DNA from: an uncultured Centipeda sp.
GTDB lineage: Bacteria > Bacillota > Negativicutes > Selenomonadales > Selenomonadaceae
Direction: 5' to 3'
Length of the DNA: 64,000 nt
Assembly: GCA_905372865.1 (NCBI GenBank)
Contig: CAJPQT010000006.1
Coordinates: forward strand, 1 to 64,000
Below the pieces are notes generated by a model, which was given only the letters and a program-made list of their open reading frames with translations, had not been told where the DNA came from and searched no databases. Each line of letters starts with the position of its first letter. Position 1 is the first letter of the stretch. A program made the position numbers and the translations under genes. Positions 8,969 to 17,900 of this stretch are shown here, piece by piece.

Positions 8969-9900
8969 GGCAGTTCGTTCTCGCCGCATTCATACTCATC
9001 CTCTGTGCGGCGGCGTTCGTTGGATTCCGCCCCGCAGAGGAGCGTGACCCGCGCACCGTACGTATCGCCTATCTGCCGACCACCCATGCCCTGCCGCTCA
9101 TCGCGCAGCAGGAGAGGGAGACGGCAGACGGTTCTGTGCGCGTGGAGCTGATCCGCTACGGCTCGTGGCCGGAGCTGATGGATGCGCTGAACACGGGACG
9201 CGTCGACGGCGCGTCCGTCCTCATCGAGCTTGCTGTCAAGGCGCGCGAACAGGGCATTGATGTGCGTGCAGCGACCCTCGGACACAGGGATGGCAACATC
9301 ATCGTTGCACTCCCCACGGTGCAGTCGGTGGAGGATCTGCGTGGCAAGGTCTTTGCCATCCCGCACAAGCAGTCCACACACAAGCTGCTCCTCGACGAGC
9401 TGCTCATGCGCGGCGGCATGACCGAGGCGGATCTCACCGTTGTCGAGATGACACCGCCCGAGATGCCCGCCGCACTCGCGCAGGGGCAGATCGCGGGCTA
9501 CTGCGTCGCCGAGCCGTTCGGGGCACAGGCGCTCCTGCTTGGCACAGGACACATCCTCGCACGCAGCGACGAACTGTGGGAGGCCAGCCCGTGCTGCGCC
9601 CTCGTCTTTCACGGCGATTTTGCAGAGGAGCACACGGAGCTCGCCCGCGCGGCGGTGCGTGCCTACCTCGATGCGTCGGAGCACTTGACGGAGCATCCGG
9701 AGGAGCAGACGAAGATCGCGGGGCACTTTCTCAAGACGCAGCCCGATGTCCTCGCGGCCTCCTTCGACTACATCTCCTACGAGAGCCCCATCCTCAGCCG
9801 TGCCGTATATGACGACCTTACGTACCGTATGAAGGCAGAGGGCTTGATTGCGCGAATTCCCTCCTACGAGGAGTTTGTGGATGAGCGATTATTGCCGTAA
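8965..9900 (+). CDS. ABC transporter substrate-binding protein (NMT1/SsuA-type)
   Basis: Periplasmic solute-binding protein of 311 aa, starting at an ATG that overlaps the cooS stop (ATGA), so it is translationally coupled to cooS. An N-terminal membrane/signal segment (QFVLAAFILILCAAAFVGF) is followed by a class-II binding fold: VRIAYLPTTHALPLIAQQ, then GRVDGASVLIELAVKAREQG, GNIIVA and GYCVAEPFGAQA. These are signatures of the NMT1/SsuA/TauA group for nitrate, sulfonate, thiamine-precursor and similar ligands. The ligand is not predictable. The tight coupling to cooS suggests a linked role, but the partner permease is broken. Confidence 0.8.
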   Translation: MRQFVLAAFILILCAAAFVGFRPAEERDPRTVRIAYLPTTHALPLIAQQERETADGSVRVELIRYGSWPELMDALNTGRVDGASVLIELAVKAREQGIDVRAATLGHRDGNIIVALPTVQSVEDLRGKVFAIPHKQSTHKLLLDELLMRGGMTEADLTVVEMTPPEMPAALAQGQIAGYCVAEPFGAQALLLGTGHILARSDELWEASPCCALVFHGDFAEEHTELARAAVRAYLDASEHLTEHPEEQTKIAGHFLKTQPDVLAASFDYISYESPILSRAVYDDLTYRMKAEGLIARIPSYEEFVDERLLP

Positions 9901-9918
9901 ATGAAAGGACTGTAGCCT

Positions 9919-10344
9919 ATGCAGACACTGCGCCACCTCCTCGGCGGTGCCGCCGTCACCATCCTCCTATGGCAGCTCCTCTGCACGGTCGGCGGCTGGA
10001 ATGAGGCGCTTTTTCCCTCACCGCTGAGAACAATCGCGGGACTTGGTGAGCTGATTGTGAGCGGCGTACTTGCCTACGACATCGCCGCGAGCCTCCTCCG
10101 CTTCGCCGTCGGCTACCTCTCCTCCGTTCTCATCGCACTCGTACTTGGACTGGTGCTTGGATGGTACAGCCGTGTCTGGGCGTATCTCAGCCCCATTGCA
10201 CAGGTGCTGCGCCCCGTCTCACCCGTCGCATGGCTGCCGTTCATCGTCCTTTTCTTCGGCATCGGCGAGGCTCCTGCGATCGCTGTCATCTTCCTCGCCG
10301 CATTCGAGATGAAGCCGAAGGATGGCACCGAACACTATATGTGA
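9919..10344 (+). pseudogene. Truncated ABC transporter permease (SsuC/TauC-type)
   Basis: The first 130 or so residues match binding-protein-dependent permeases that pair with NMT1/SsuA proteins: membrane segments plus VSPVAWLPFIVLFFGIGEAPAIAV, close to where the EAA loop would begin. Homology stops after FLAAFE, and the frame ends nine codons later at MKPKDGTEHYM. Full-length family members are about 250 aa, so the second half is missing, and no ATPase gene follows. It looks like a deletion that removed the rest of the permease and the ATPase. The gene starts 18 bases after the binding protein stop with a weak ribosome site. Confidence 0.75.
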
Positions 10345-10447
10345 TAAAAGCCCTATATTTTTCACGTTATAGAAGGAAAAACGACAGGGACAGCGAATAG
10401 TAGAGGAGAAGAAAAGCAACCATAGAGGATAGGGAAGGATGGAAAAT

Positions 10448-11002
10448 ATGTCGATGAGAATACAGAGTCAGGCACAGGCCGTCTACGTTGCAACACAGCA
10501 GGCACTCGCCCCGCTCACGGGGAAAAAGGCGGAGGCAGTCAAGACGCCGGACGAGCCGCAGAAAGCCGCCGGCGGGCTGAACGCTCCCGCATACAGTGTC
10601 GAGATCATCGATGCAGCACGTGAGAAGTACGCTGCCGCACAACGCGGCGCGGCGGAAGACCAGCAGGGCGGCAGCACGACAGCAAAGCCGACACTGACGG
10701 CACCGGCAGCTGCAAACAATGCAAGCGCTGTGAAGGCGCAGGAAAATCCGGCCGATGAGCAGGAGCATCCTGTGCCCGCTGGTGACGATGCGGCGAAGGA
10801 GGTCGGCGCCCCGAACGAGGAGGATGCGGACAAGCAGAGCAGTCCGCTCGAAGCACGCCTCCAGAAACTGCGCAAAAAACTCGCCGACGCCAAGCGCGCC
10901 GCTGTCCCCGACGACGAGAAGAAGTCACGCGTCGCAGAGATCAAGCGTCAGATTCAGACACTCGAAGGACAGATTGCCGCACAGAAGAGCCACGGTGCGT
11001 GA
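10448..11002 (+). CDS. Hypothetical protein, Ala/Gln-rich with C-terminal coiled coil
   Basis: A 184-aa soluble protein I do not recognise. ATG 10448 is preferred because GAAGGA lies eight bases upstream; an in-frame ATG at 10439 would overlap that site. The N-terminal third (MRIQSQAQAVYVATQQAL) looks amphipathic. The middle is low-complexity and rich in A, P, E and Q. The C-terminal 55 residues (ARLQKLRKKLADAKRA, EIKRQIQTLEGQIAAQK) predict a coiled coil. There is no signal peptide. The style resembles small flagellar or motility accessory proteins in Negativicutes, but nothing nearby confirms that. A GC-rich hairpin follows the stop. Confidence 0.6.
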   Translation: MSMRIQSQAQAVYVATQQALAPLTGKKAEAVKTPDEPQKAAGGLNAPAYSVEIIDAAREKYAAAQRGAAEDQQGGSTTAKPTLTAPAAANNASAVKAQENPADEQEHPVPAGDDAAKEVGAPNEEDADKQSSPLEARLQKLRKKLADAKRAAVPDDEKKSRVAEIKRQIQTLEGQIAAQKSHGA

Positions 11003-11049
11003 TGTTTCTCGGTTAGCTGTGCGGTGCTGCACAGGTGACCGCGGGGGCT

Positions 11050-11091
11050 GGGGCTGTTGCGCGAAGTTTTCTAACTGCATGCAACAGCCCC
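11050..11091 (+). terminator. Candidate terminator hairpin
   Basis: An 11-bp perfect stem (GGGGCTGTTGC with GCAACAGCCCC) around a 20-base loop, 50 bases after the hypothetical gene. There is no T-tract, so it may be Rho-dependent or only a stabilising structure. Confidence 0.4.
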
Positions 11092-11126
11092 TCGTGCATT
11101 ATCTGTGATCCCTGTGATTTTGGTGC

Positions 11127-11155
11127 TTGTTTCAGCACTGATCTCATGCTATACT
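11127..11155 (+). promoter_or_regulatory. Promoter for the FecCD-type ABC transporter operon
   Basis: TTGTTT, 17-base spacer ending in TGC (extended -10), TATACT. The transcript would begin near 11162 and carry a leader of about 280 bases. Confidence 0.65.
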
Positions 11156-11182
11156 CATGTAAAATAAATATTTTACGTTTTT

Positions 11183-11312
11183 CGAGCCGCCGTACCTGTG
11201 GCATAAGCTATGGTGCGTCGGCCTGATCGCGGAATCCCGCAGATCACGGGGGAAGGTATGGAAACGTCCTTCCCTGCCCGCAGACTTTTGTCTGCATTGC
11301 AAAGGAAAACCG
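11183..11312 (+). promoter_or_regulatory. Probable Moco-type (molybdenum/tungsten cofactor) riboswitch
   Basis: The leader folds into consecutive helices: GCCGCCGTACC with GGTGCGTCGGC; GATCGCGG/CCCGCAGATC; GGGAAGG with CCTTCCC enclosing TATGGAAACGT; GCAGAC/GTCTGC; then GCAAAGG. The run ACGGGGGAAGG...GGAAA...CCTTCCCTGCCCG...GCAAAGG resembles, from memory, the conserved core of the Moco RNA motif. A downstream hairpin (GGGCATTTT/AAAATGCCC, about 11370-11400) could form the expression platform. It precedes a FecCD-type importer, a transporter class that includes molybdate importers (MolBCA). A covariance-model search (Rfam MOCO_RNA_motif) would decide. Confidence 0.55.
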
Positions 11313-11441
11313 GCATGGGGAGAACTGCGCTCTTTTTGTGCGCTGTAATTGCTCGCTGGATTTTCCGGCGGGCATTTTTTGTTGGGAAAATGCCCGGACC
11401 ATCAAGAATTGCGGCGGATGCCGCGAAAGGAATGGGATCGT

Positions 11442-12572
11442 ATGAGAGGACAAACGATTTGGCAGTGCGGACTGACCGCCCTTTTCGCCGCCGTCTTTAT
11501 GGCGGCTCTGCTCGTCGGCTGCGGGCAGGACGCAAAGCAGGCGGCGGAGCAGAAGGCACCTGCAGCGGAGAACTATACGTTCACCGATCAGGCGGGCAAT
11601 GAGGTCACGGTGAAGGCACCCGTGGAGCGCATGGTTGTGCTACAGCATCACTCGGTCGACATCATCTGCCAGCTCGGCGGACAGGACAAGATCGTTGGTG
11701 TCGAGTCGACGTGGCAGCGTGACCTCGGCGACTACATCGCGGACATCTGGCCCGCGATCAAGGAGATGCCGACACCGGGCACGCTCTCGCAGCCGAACAT
11801 CGAGGAGATCGCAGCGCTGAAGCCCGACATCGTCATTGTCGCATCGCAGTCCGATCAGGCATCGGCGGCGAAGCTGCGCGAGATGGGCATTTCCGTCGCG
11901 GTGATCTCGTTGCGCGGAGAGGGCAAGCAGGCGGAGGCGCAGAACCCGCGCCTGTCGAATGCGGACAAGGCGTATACGGACGGCCTACGCGGTGCGATTG
12001 AGATCCTCGGACACCTCACGGGACGTGACGCGAAGGCAAAGGAGCTCTGGGCATTTGCCGAGGAGAGCCGCGCCATCGTCGAGAAGGCGGTTGGCACGAT
12101 TCCTGACGATCAGCGCGTGACGGCGATCCCCGTCAGCAGCAAGCACATGGTCTACGGCAACGACAAGTACGTCGGCTGCATGCTGCTGCGTGCGGGCGGC
12201 GTGAACCCTGCAGCGAAGGACATCCAGGGGAACGGCGAGTACAACGTTGAGTCGCTCGCAAAGTGGAACCCCGAGGTCATCATCTCGCAGGATCGCTATC
12301 CCGAGATCTACAAGGAACTCACGACGGATCCCGCCTACGCACAGCTGCGTGCGGTGCAGAACGGCAATGTGATCGAGGCCCCGTACTGGGCAAAGCCGTG
12401 GGGCAACCCCGATGCGGACTCGGTTGCGCTCGGCGAACTGTGGCTTGCGCACATGTTCTATCCGGACAAGGTGAGCGCAGACGTGGTCATGGAGCGCGCG
12501 AAGAAGTTCTATGAGACGTTCTACGGCGTGCCGTTCACGGGCAAGGTCGGAGACGGCATCGTGCGGAAATGA
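11442..12572 (+). CDS. ABC transporter substrate-binding lipoprotein (FepB/BtuF/MolA fold)
   Basis: Captures the substrate outside the cytoplasmic membrane for the permease and ATPase encoded next. The ATG at 11442 follows AAAGGA and gives a 376-aa lipoprotein with signal AAVFMAALLVGCGQD (lipobox LVGC). The body has the class-III binding-protein pattern: YTFTDQAGNEVTV, then VERMVVLQHHSVDIICQLGG, EEIAALKPDIVIVASQ, and a long central helix. The family takes siderophores, haem, B12 or oxyanions. The probable Moco-type leader argues for molybdate or tungstate here (inference). It overlaps the next gene by four bases. Confidence 0.82.
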   Translation: MRGQTIWQCGLTALFAAVFMAALLVGCGQDAKQAAEQKAPAAENYTFTDQAGNEVTVKAPVERMVVLQHHSVDIICQLGGQDKIVGVESTWQRDLGDYIADIWPAIKEMPTPGTLSQPNIEEIAALKPDIVIVASQSDQASAAKLREMGISVAVISLRGEGKQAEAQNPRLSNADKAYTDGLRGAIEILGHLTGRDAKAKELWAFAEESRAIVEKAVGTIPDDQRVTAIPVSSKHMVYGNDKYVGCMLLRAGGVNPAAKDIQGNGEYNVESLAKWNPEVIISQDRYPEIYKELTTDPAYAQLRAVQNGNVIEAPYWAKPWGNPDADSVALGELWLAHMFYPDKVSADVVMERAKKFYETFYGVPFTGKVGDGIVRK

Positions 12573-13588
12573 CGCGCGTAAGTAAATACGTCATGGGGGG
12601 GCAGGGCGCTCTTTTCGTCCTGCTCCCTTTGGCGTGTATCCTCTACTCGCTGACCCTCGGTGCGTATCACATCTCGCCGACGCACGTCTACCAGATTCTC
12701 ATCGCGGACTTCACGGGCGTACTGCCGCCCGATGTGACGGCGATGGAGGTGTCGATGATCTATGACGTGCGCCTGCCGCGCATCCTCGGCGCGGTCGTTG
12801 CGGGCTGCGGGCTTGCCGTTGCGGGCGGTGTCTTTCAGGCACTCTTCGGCAACCCCCTCGCGAGTCCCTATACGCTCGGCGTATCAAACGGCGCGGGATT
12901 CGGCGCGGCTCTTGCGATCGTGCTGTCTCTGCCGGCGGCGGGCGTGCAGATGGCGGCACTCGTGTTCGGTATCGTGTCCGTGGGGCTGACGTTTCTCCTC
13001 GCGGGACGAAAGCGCGGCGCATCTGTCACGATGATCCTCTCGGGGATGCTTGTGAGCGCATTCTTTTCCTCGCTCGTCGCACTCTTGAAATTCACCGCCG
13101 ATCCGCAGGAGAAGCTGCCGCAGATCGTCTACTGGCTCATGGGCTCGCTTGCAAGTGTCAAGTTCGATGGGCTGCTGCTCATCCTGCCCGCGTATCTTGC
13201 GGCACTCACGCTGCTGTTCCTCTATCGCTGGCGCATCAACATCCTCAGCATGGGCGAGCAGGAGGCGCAGTCGATGGGCGTTGCCGTCCGGCGTGACCGC
13301 GCCGTCATCATTCTCGCCGCGACGCTCGTCACTGCGCTCGTCGTCAGCATCTCCGGTATCATCGGCTGGGTCGGCATCGTCATCCCGCATCTCGCGCGTA
13401 TGATCGTCGGCCCCGACTTTCGGCGGCTGATGCCCGTGTCCGCATCGCTCGGCATCGTCTATCTGCTCGTGATCGACGATCTCTGCCGCACGCTGACGGC
13501 ACTTGAGATTCCGATTGGTGTCATTACGGGCATTGTGAGTATTCCGATCTTCATTTACTTCATCCTGCGAAAGAAGGTGCGCTGGTGA
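12569..13588 (+). CDS. FecCD-family ABC transporter permease
   Basis: Inner-membrane channel of 339 aa with about nine to ten hydrophobic segments. It has the diagnostic FecCD/BtuC stretches: VRLPRILGAVVAGCGLAVAG, QALFGNPLASPYTLGVSNGA, SISGIIGWVGIVIPHLARM and a C-terminal LEIPIGVITGIVSIPIFIYF. Its ATG overlaps the stop of the binding-protein gene and its stop overlaps the GTG of the ATPase gene, so the three are translationally coupled. Substrate specificity follows that of the binding protein. Confidence 0.9.
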   Translation: MTRVSKYVMGGQGALFVLLPLACILYSLTLGAYHISPTHVYQILIADFTGVLPPDVTAMEVSMIYDVRLPRILGAVVAGCGLAVAGGVFQALFGNPLASPYTLGVSNGAGFGAALAIVLSLPAAGVQMAALVFGIVSVGLTFLLAGRKRGASVTMILSGMLVSAFFSSLVALLKFTADPQEKLPQIVYWLMGSLASVKFDGLLLILPAYLAALTLLFLYRWRINILSMGEQEAQSMGVAVRRDRAVIILAATLVTALVVSISGIIGWVGIVIPHLARMIVGPDFRRLMPVSASLGIVYLLVIDDLCRTLTALEIPIGVITGIVSIPIFIYFILRKKVRW

Positions 13589-14355
13589 GACTGGACGTAG
13601 AGCAGCTGGGCTTTTCCTACGATGCGCGGCGCACAATCTTGGAGGATGTGACATTCTCCCTCGCGGGCACGGGGATTTACTGCATTCTCGGAAAGAACGG
13701 CACGGGCAAGAGCACCCTGCTGAAATGTATTGTGGGCGAGCATGGCGGCACAGGGCGCGTGCTCCTCGACGGGAAGGAGCGCGGTGCGTATGGGCAGCGG
13801 GAACTCGCGCGAAAGATCGCCTACATCCCGCAGAACCACACGCCGACCTTTCCCTTCCGTGTGCTCGATGTCGTCATGATGGGGCGCACAGCGCACATGC
13901 GCTACTTCGGCTCGCCCGGAGAGCGCGAGGCGGAGCTTGCCCTGCATCACCTGCACTTTCTTGGCATCGCACATCTCGCGGAGCAGCCCTATACGAACAT
14001 CTCGGGCGGCGAGCGTCAGCTCGTCCTGCTCGCGGCGGCGCTCACGCAGCAGCCGGAGCTCCTCATCCTCGACGAGCCGACAGCGCACCTCGACTTCGGC
14101 AACGCGCACCGCTTCCTTGATCTCGTCCTGCGCCTCCACGCGCAGGGCATCGGCATCCTGATGACGACGCACTTCCCCGATCACGCGCTTTACCTCTCGG
14201 CAGAGACACTCGTGCTGAAGGAGCGGACACTCTGGAAGCACAGCGCGGCAGCGGAGGTCATCGACGAGGCGGGCATGAGTGCACTCTACGGGCTGCCCGT
14301 CCACATCGGTCAGATCGGTACGCGTACGGTCTGCGTCGGCGGGGATATTGCGTGA
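13585..14355 (+). CDS. FecE/BtuD-type ABC transporter ATPase
   Basis: Drives the FecCD permease. It is 256 aa with Walker A GKNGTGKST, Q-loop YIPQNH, signature ISGGERQ, Walker B LLILDEPTAHLDF and switch His in TTHFPD. The GTG start overlaps the permease stop. It ends the three-gene operon. No terminator belongs to it directly; the next hairpin, at 14437, is shared with the toxin-antitoxin locus. Confidence 0.92.
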   Translation: MRLDVEQLGFSYDARRTILEDVTFSLAGTGIYCILGKNGTGKSTLLKCIVGEHGGTGRVLLDGKERGAYGQRELARKIAYIPQNHTPTFPFRVLDVVMMGRTAHMRYFGSPGEREAELALHHLHFLGIAHLAEQPYTNISGGERQLVLLAAALTQQPELLILDEPTAHLDFGNAHRFLDLVLRLHAQGIGILMTTHFPDHALYLSAETLVLKERTLWKHSAAAEVIDEAGMSALYGLPVHIGQIGTRTVCVGGDIA

Positions 14356-14365
14356 AGTTCGCGTC

Positions 14366-14394
14366 TTGAAATTTGAAATGTGCTGTGCTATACT
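14366..14394 (+). promoter_or_regulatory. Promoter of putative antitoxin RNA 1
   Basis: TTGAAA, 17-base spacer ending in TGC, TATACT: near-consensus with an extended -10. It fires on the plus strand toward the hairpin at 14437-14474 with no ORF in between, as expected for a short regulatory RNA. Confidence 0.7.
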
Positions 14395-14400
14395 ACGCAT

Positions 14401-14474
14401 AGGCAAGGACAAACTGATACAGGCGTCACAAACGACGAAGCCCCCGTAAGAAAGGCGATTCTTACGGGGGCTTC
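14401..14474 (+). ncRNA. Putative antisense antitoxin RNA 1 (par/Fst-like)
   Basis: A transcript of about 75 nt would start near 14401 and end in the strong hairpin. It converges on the toxin mRNA made from the other strand, so both share the terminator. Its segment ACTGATACAGGCGTCACAA (from 14413) resembles the plus-strand sequence over the toxin start, ACTGACATGACATCACCA (from 14593). The conserved TCAC would pair with the toxin ribosome site GGTGA. This is the layout of the enterococcal par (RNA I/RNA II) system. Confidence 0.6.
14437..14474. terminator. Bidirectional terminator shared by toxin 1 and antitoxin 1
   Basis: A perfect 16-bp stem (GAAGCCCCCGTAAGAA with its complement) with a 6-base loop. 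The T-tract is weak on both sides, but the stem is very stable. It lies between two convergent transcripts. Confidence 0.8.
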
Positions 14475-14513
14475 TCGCACATTTATGGGGCGTGCTCACC
14501 TTGGGCTAGCTAC

Positions 14514-14600
14514 TCAACGAAGGCAGCTGTCTAGCCACTGGCAAATATAATAGGCTATTATACTTGCTATGACAGCCTGCGCAAAGGTACGAACTGACAT
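14514..14600 (-). CDS. Fst-like small hydrophobic toxin peptide 1 (28 aa)
   Basis: A 28-codon ORF preceded by GGTGA four bases before the ATG. It encodes a single hydrophobic helix ending in a charged/aromatic motif: AVIASIIAYYICQWLDSCLR. The twin peptide at 22972-23058 has the same length and the same YYIC-x-WLD core, although the DNA differs, which argues for real coding constraint. One hydrophobic helix then WLD and a polar tail is the organisation of Fst/Ldr-type type I toxins, which act at the membrane. It has its own promoter (14647-14676) and a convergent antisense RNA. The toxin role is inferred. Confidence 0.75.
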   Translation of the reverse strand: MSVRTFAQAVIASIIAYYICQWLDSCLR

Positions 14601-14646
14601 GACATCACCACTCTGCTACTTGAGTGTTGGGGCGAGTAGCATGAAC

Positions 14647-14676
14647 AGTATAGCATACAATATGGATTTTTGACAG
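14647..14676 (-). promoter_or_regulatory. Promoter of toxin 1 mRNA
   Basis: Minus strand: CTGTCA, 18-base spacer ending in ATGC, TATACT. The twin toxin promoter at 23105-23134 has the same design (CTGACA, 18 bases, ATGC-TATACT). It diverges from the rpoB promoter that starts 28 bases away. Confidence 0.65.
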
Positions 14677-14703
14677 AAAGGCAGGTAAAACTAAAGATCC
14701 CCC

Positions 14704-14732
14704 TTGACACGGGCTCTTGAATGTAGTATCAT
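14704..14732 (+). promoter_or_regulatory. Strong promoter of rpoBC
   Basis: TTGACA, 17-base spacer, TATCAT. It gives an untranslated leader of about 230 bases before the rpoB ATG at 14970. Confidence 0.75.
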
Positions 14733-14875
14733 ACAATGACCTATTGAGTAAGAATGGGGATTTGTGCGCCTTTTTTCGGGGAGGATGAGGGAGGCACGGA
14801 TAAAATGCTGCCGGAATGGTGCAGACTTTATCGGTGATTCCGCAGCCTTCACGGCTCGTGTTAGAAAGGAACAAC

Positions 14876-14912
14876 AGAGCAAGGTATTCGGATGGTTGCC
14901 TTGTTCTTTTTG
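14876..14912 (+). terminator. Possible attenuator in the rpoB leader
   Basis: AGAGCAAGG (to 14884) pairs with CCTTGTTC (14899-14906) and is followed at once by T5. It lies between the rpoB promoter and the rpoB start, so it would stop part of the rpoBC transcription or mark a regulated leader. Confidence 0.6.
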
Positions 14913-14969
14913 TGTCTTTATTTGGTGCACAACTCCATACGATAATCCAGCGAAAGGGTGACAGCGTTC

Positions 14970-17900
14970 ATGTTCAATCCTGTGTCGGTCGGCCGTCGCA
15001 CCCGGTACAGCTACGCGCGTATCAAGGAAGTTATGGAGATGCCGCATCTTCTCGACATCCAGCGCACGAGCTACCAGTGGTTTTTGGAGGTGGGGCTCGC
15101 GGAGATCTTCCGCGATATCTCGCCTATTCAGGATTTCTCGGGAAATCTCATCCTCTCGTTTGAATCGTTTGCGCTCGGCGAACCGAAGTACGATCTCGAC
15201 GAGTGCAAGGAACGCGATGTGACCTACGCCGCACCCCTGCGCGTGAACGTGCGTCTCGTGAACCGCGAGACGGGCGAGATCAAGGAGCAGGAGGTCTTCA
15301 TGGGTGATTTCCCGCTCATGACGGATACGGGAACCTTCATTATAAATGGCGCGGAGCGCGTCATTGTCAGCCAGCTCGTCCGCTCGCCCGGCACGTACTA
15401 TGGGGTCGAAATTGACACGACGGGCAAGGAGCTCTACAACGCGACGATGATCCCGAACCGCGGTGCGTGGATCGAGCTTGAGACGGATGCGAACGATGTG
15501 GTATCCGTACGCATCGACCGCACGCGCAAGATGCCCGTAACCTATCTCATTCGTGCGCTCGGCTACGAGACTGATGATGAGATTCGGGCGCTCTTCGGCG
15601 ACGATCCGCATATCCTCGCGACGATTGAGCGCGATACGGACGAGGTCAAGACGCGCGGCAAGGCGGTTATTGAGATCTACCGCCGTCTGCGTCCGGGTGA
15701 GCCCGCGAACGAGGACAACGCGCGGCAGCTCCTCGAGGTGCTGTTCTTCGACCCGCGCCGCTATGATCTGGCGACAGTCGGACGCTATAAGCTGACGAAA
15801 AAACTGGGCTGGCGCCGTCGTCTGCTTGGCAAGGTGCTGGCAAGTCCTGTTGTTGATAAGGAGACAGGCGAGATCGTCTTCCCCGCAGGTGAGCCGATCA
15901 CGTCCGATATGGTGGAGGCGGTCAGCCCGGAGCGTGAGGCGGCACTCTTCGGTGAGGGGGAGCTCGTCGCTTTTGACGTGCAGAAAGCGGATGGCGAGAT
16001 CCATCGTATGCTCTGCGCACCGACGCGGGACTATCAGTTCCGTACGGTGACGCGCGAGGATGTCATGGCCGCGATCAGCTATCTGCTCGGCCTCATGGAC
16101 GGATTCGGCAATACGGACGACATCGACCACCTCGGCAACCGCCGCGTACGTGCGGTCGGAGAGCTGCTGCAGAACCAGTTCCGCATCGGGCTCTCGCGCA
16201 TGGAGCGCGTTGTGCGCGAGCGCATGTCGATCCAGGAGACGGAGAGCATCACGCCGCAGGGGCTCATCAACATCCGCCCCGTGGTGGCCGCGGTGAAGGA
16301 GTTCTTTGGCTCCTCGCAGCTCTCGCAGTTCATGGATCAGCACAATCCACTCTCGGAGCTGACGCATAAGCGCCGCCTCTCGGCACTCGGTCCGGGCGGT
16401 CTCTCGCGTGAGCGTGCGGGCTTTGAGGTGCGCGACGTGCACAACTCGCACTACGGGCGCATGTGCCCGGTCGAGTCCCCCGAAGGCCCGAACATCGGTC
16501 TGATCGGCTCGCTCGCAAACTATGCGCGCGTGAACCAGTTCGGCTTTATGGAGACCCCGTACCGCCGCGTGGACAAGGAGCATCGCCGCGTGACGGAGGA
16601 TGTGCGCTACCTCACGGCAGACGAGGAGGACGAGCTCATCATCGCACAGGCGAACGAGCCGCTCGATGAAAACGAGTTCTTTGTCAACGAGCGCGTCACG
16701 GCCCGTTTTCACGAGGAGACGGGTCTGCATTCGCGCGACCGCGTGGACTATATGGACGTGTCGCCGCGTCAGGTGTTCTCGATCGCGACGGCGATGATCC
16801 CGTTCCTTGAGAACGATGATGCGAACCGCGCACTGATGGGCGCGAACATGCAGCGTCAGGCGGTTCCGCTGCTCAAGACGCAGGCACCGCTCGTCGGTAC
16901 GGGCATGGAGTACAAGGCCGCGTGCGACTCGGGCGTCATGGTGCTCGCAAAGCACAGCGGTGAGGTGACCGAAGTCTCGGCAGATGCGATCACCGTCCGT
17001 ACGGATGAGGGCGCATTTGACAACTATAAACTGCAGAAGTTTGTCCGCTCGAACCAAGCGACGTGCATCAATCAGAAGCCGCTCGTCTACGTGGGGGACC
17101 GCGTGGCGGAGGGGCAGCCCATCGCGGACGGCCCGTCAACGGACAACGGCGAGCTTGCTCTCGGCTACAACATCATTGTTGCCTATATGCCGTGGGAGGG
17201 CTACAACTATGAGGACGCGATTCTCCTGAGCGAGAACCTCGTCAAGCGTGACCTCTATACCTCGATCCACATTGAGGAGTACGAGTGTGACGCACGCGAT
17301 ACGAAGCTGGGGCCCGAGGAGATCACACGCGACATTCCGAACGTTGCGGAGGACGCGCTCAAGGATCTCGATGAGGACGGCATTGTCTCCATCGGTGCCG
17401 ATGTGCGCCCCGGGGACATCCTCGTAGGCAAGGTCACGCCGAAGGGCGAGACGGAGCTGACAGCGGAGGAGCGTCTCCTGCGTGCGATCTTCGGCGAGAA
17501 GGCGCGCGAGGTGCGCGATACCTCCCTGCGTGTGCCGCACGGCGAGGCGGGCAAGATCATCGATGTGAAGATCTTCACCCGTGAGAACAACGACGAGCTG
17601 CCGCCGGGCGTGAACCGCCTTGTGCGCGTCTACATCGCGCAGAAGCGCAAGATCTCGGTCGGCGACAAGATGTCCGGCCGTCACGGCAACAAGGGTGTTG
17701 TCTCGCGCATCATGCGCCAGGAGGACATGCCGTTCCTGCCGGACGGCACACCCGTTGACATTGTGCTGAACCCGCTCGGCGTTCCATCGCGCATGAACAT
17801 CGGGCAGGTGCTCGAAACGCATCTCGGCATGGCGTGCCGCGTGCTCGGGCAGCGCATCAAGGCGGGTGACCCGACAGTGGAGGGAGATCTCCGCACGGCG

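Noticed and set aside
14540..14580. TTGCGC-16-TATAAT promoter-like sequence on the minus strand
   Set aside because: It falls inside the 28-codon toxin ORF and is explained by the codons for its hydrophobic helix; the better promoter lies upstream of the ORF.
14764..14961. Short ORFs in the rpoB leader (a 65-codon frame and a 10-codon frame at 14805)
   Set aside because: Poor or badly spaced ribosome sites and no recognisable peptide; treated as untranslated leader, though a leader peptide cannot be ruled out.
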